DNA of 14,784 nucleotides, taken from the NCBI GenBank assembly GCA_937959375.1, contig CALGLS010000380.1, positions 1-14,784 of the forward strand, written 5' to 3'. Of the stretch, positions 14,364-14,784 are shown in pieces; the first letter of the stretch is position 1, and the number at the start of each line of letters is the position of its first letter. This DNA is from an uncultured Saprospiraceae bacterium (lineage in GTDB: Bacteria; Bacteroidota; Bacteroidia; Chitinophagales; Saprospiraceae). A program made the position numbers and the translations under genes. A model generated the notes under the pieces. The model was not told where the DNA came from, searched no databases, and was given only the letters and a program-made list of their open reading frames with translations.

Positions 14364-14784
14364 CTATTTCTTAGGAATCTTAATCAAATAAGTTCGTCCT
14401 GATTTATTAGGCAAGGTACCTCCTACTAGCCAAGGGTTGTACAATTTAAGTGTACGATAACTAATGCCATTTTCGATAGCGAAATCTCCCAAGTTCGGAA
14501 TTGTTTTTTCTACACGAACATTTACAAATTCAAGTTCCGGATATTTTTCGTGGTCTTTTAAGTAGAAACCAAAATTTTCAGGATTTTCCATAATCTCTTT
14601 AATCGCTACAATTCTGAAAAAGTAACGCATCGTTTCTTGACTAAGGTTTAAATCGTAATAAGATTTAGCGCGTTGAGCTTTCATATCAGATGACAAGCCG
14701 TTACTTCCCATATTATAAGCAGCAGCAGAAAGTGACCAGTTACCGAATTTTCGGTGCAGTTTTTTTAAATACTTACAAGCTGCT
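14364..14784 (-). CDS. Lytic transglycosylase C-terminal part with LysM-like tail (partial)
   Basis: The reading frame is open to the window edge, so the N-terminal part of this gene is missing; the ATG at 14711 is internal. The visible 139 residues begin ACKYLKKLHRKFGNWSLSAAAYNMG, which matches the end of the SLT (MltD-type) catalytic domain: the AAYNxG motif is the conserved late motif of the family. A helical segment follows (QETMRYFFRIVAIKEIMENP), then a tail resembling a LysM peptidoglycan-binding unit (IPNLGDFAIENGISYRTLKLYNPWL), ending in GRTYLIKIPKK. The enzyme cleaves peptidoglycan glycan strands to 1,6-anhydro ends in the periplasm. The catalytic glutamate lies upstream of the window. 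The gene converges on dsbD and shares the terminator at 14297-14340. Confidence 0.85.
   Translation of the reverse strand, partial: AACKYLKKLHRKFGNWSLSAAAYNMGSNGLSSDMKAQRAKSYYDLNLSQETMRYFFRIVAIKEIMENPENFGFYLKDHEKYPELEFVNVRVEKTIPNLGDFAIENGISYRTLKLYNPWLVGGTLPNKSGRTYLIKIPKK

Overview
The window looks like chromosomal core sequence from an AT-rich member of the Bacteroidota, most like the Saprospiria/Lewinella-type lineages. Evidence for this: several gene families largely restricted to that phylum (DUF4270 lipoprotein, DUF4290 protein, a DUF6427-like membrane protein, a truncated glycogen-synthase-like protein), the characteristic gene order glycogen-synthase-like / DUF4270 / glmS and DUF4290 / murA, several matches to the Bacteroidota -7 promoter motif TAnnTTTG, and little Shine-Dalgarno signal before start codons. 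The lineage within the phylum is inference.

Layout. 1-2585: a GT5-like N-terminal-domain protein with its own terminator, then a DUF4270 lipoprotein. 2655-5306: glmS (glucosamine-6-phosphate synthase) and a DUF4290 protein with a basic RG/RS-rich tail, ending at a strong bidirectional terminator. 5470-7028: a small minus-strand hypothetical ORF diverging from murA. 7029-7284: a G+C-richer nest of inverted repeats filling the whole gap between murA and the convergent polyprenyl synthase gene (7285-8262, minus). 8340-8467: six degenerate tandem copies of a 21-24 bp unit next to an alpha/beta hydrolase gene (8468-9310). 9385-10371: a multi-pass membrane protein. 10372-10830: a long gene-free stretch with a promoter-like motif followed by several RNA-like hairpins. 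10831-14281: a stand-alone secreted nDsbD domain and then a DsbD reductase with two further nDsbD domains, a membrane CcdA-like core and a thioredoxin domain. 14364-14784 (minus): the C-terminal part of a lytic transglycosylase with a LysM-like tail, cut by the window edge.

The theme is cell-envelope housekeeping. GlmS makes glucosamine-6-phosphate for UDP-GlcNAc, MurA commits UDP-GlcNAc to peptidoglycan, the transglycosylase remodels peptidoglycan, the polyprenyl synthase makes a long isoprenoid chain (probably for menaquinone), and the DsbD system carries reducing power across the inner membrane. No mobile element, CRISPR array, tRNA or rRNA gene is visible. The most unusual points are the triplicated nDsbD domain, the structured leader upstream of it, the nested inverted-repeat element after murA, the tandem repeat before the hydrolase, and a MurA with aspartate at the usual catalytic cysteine position.
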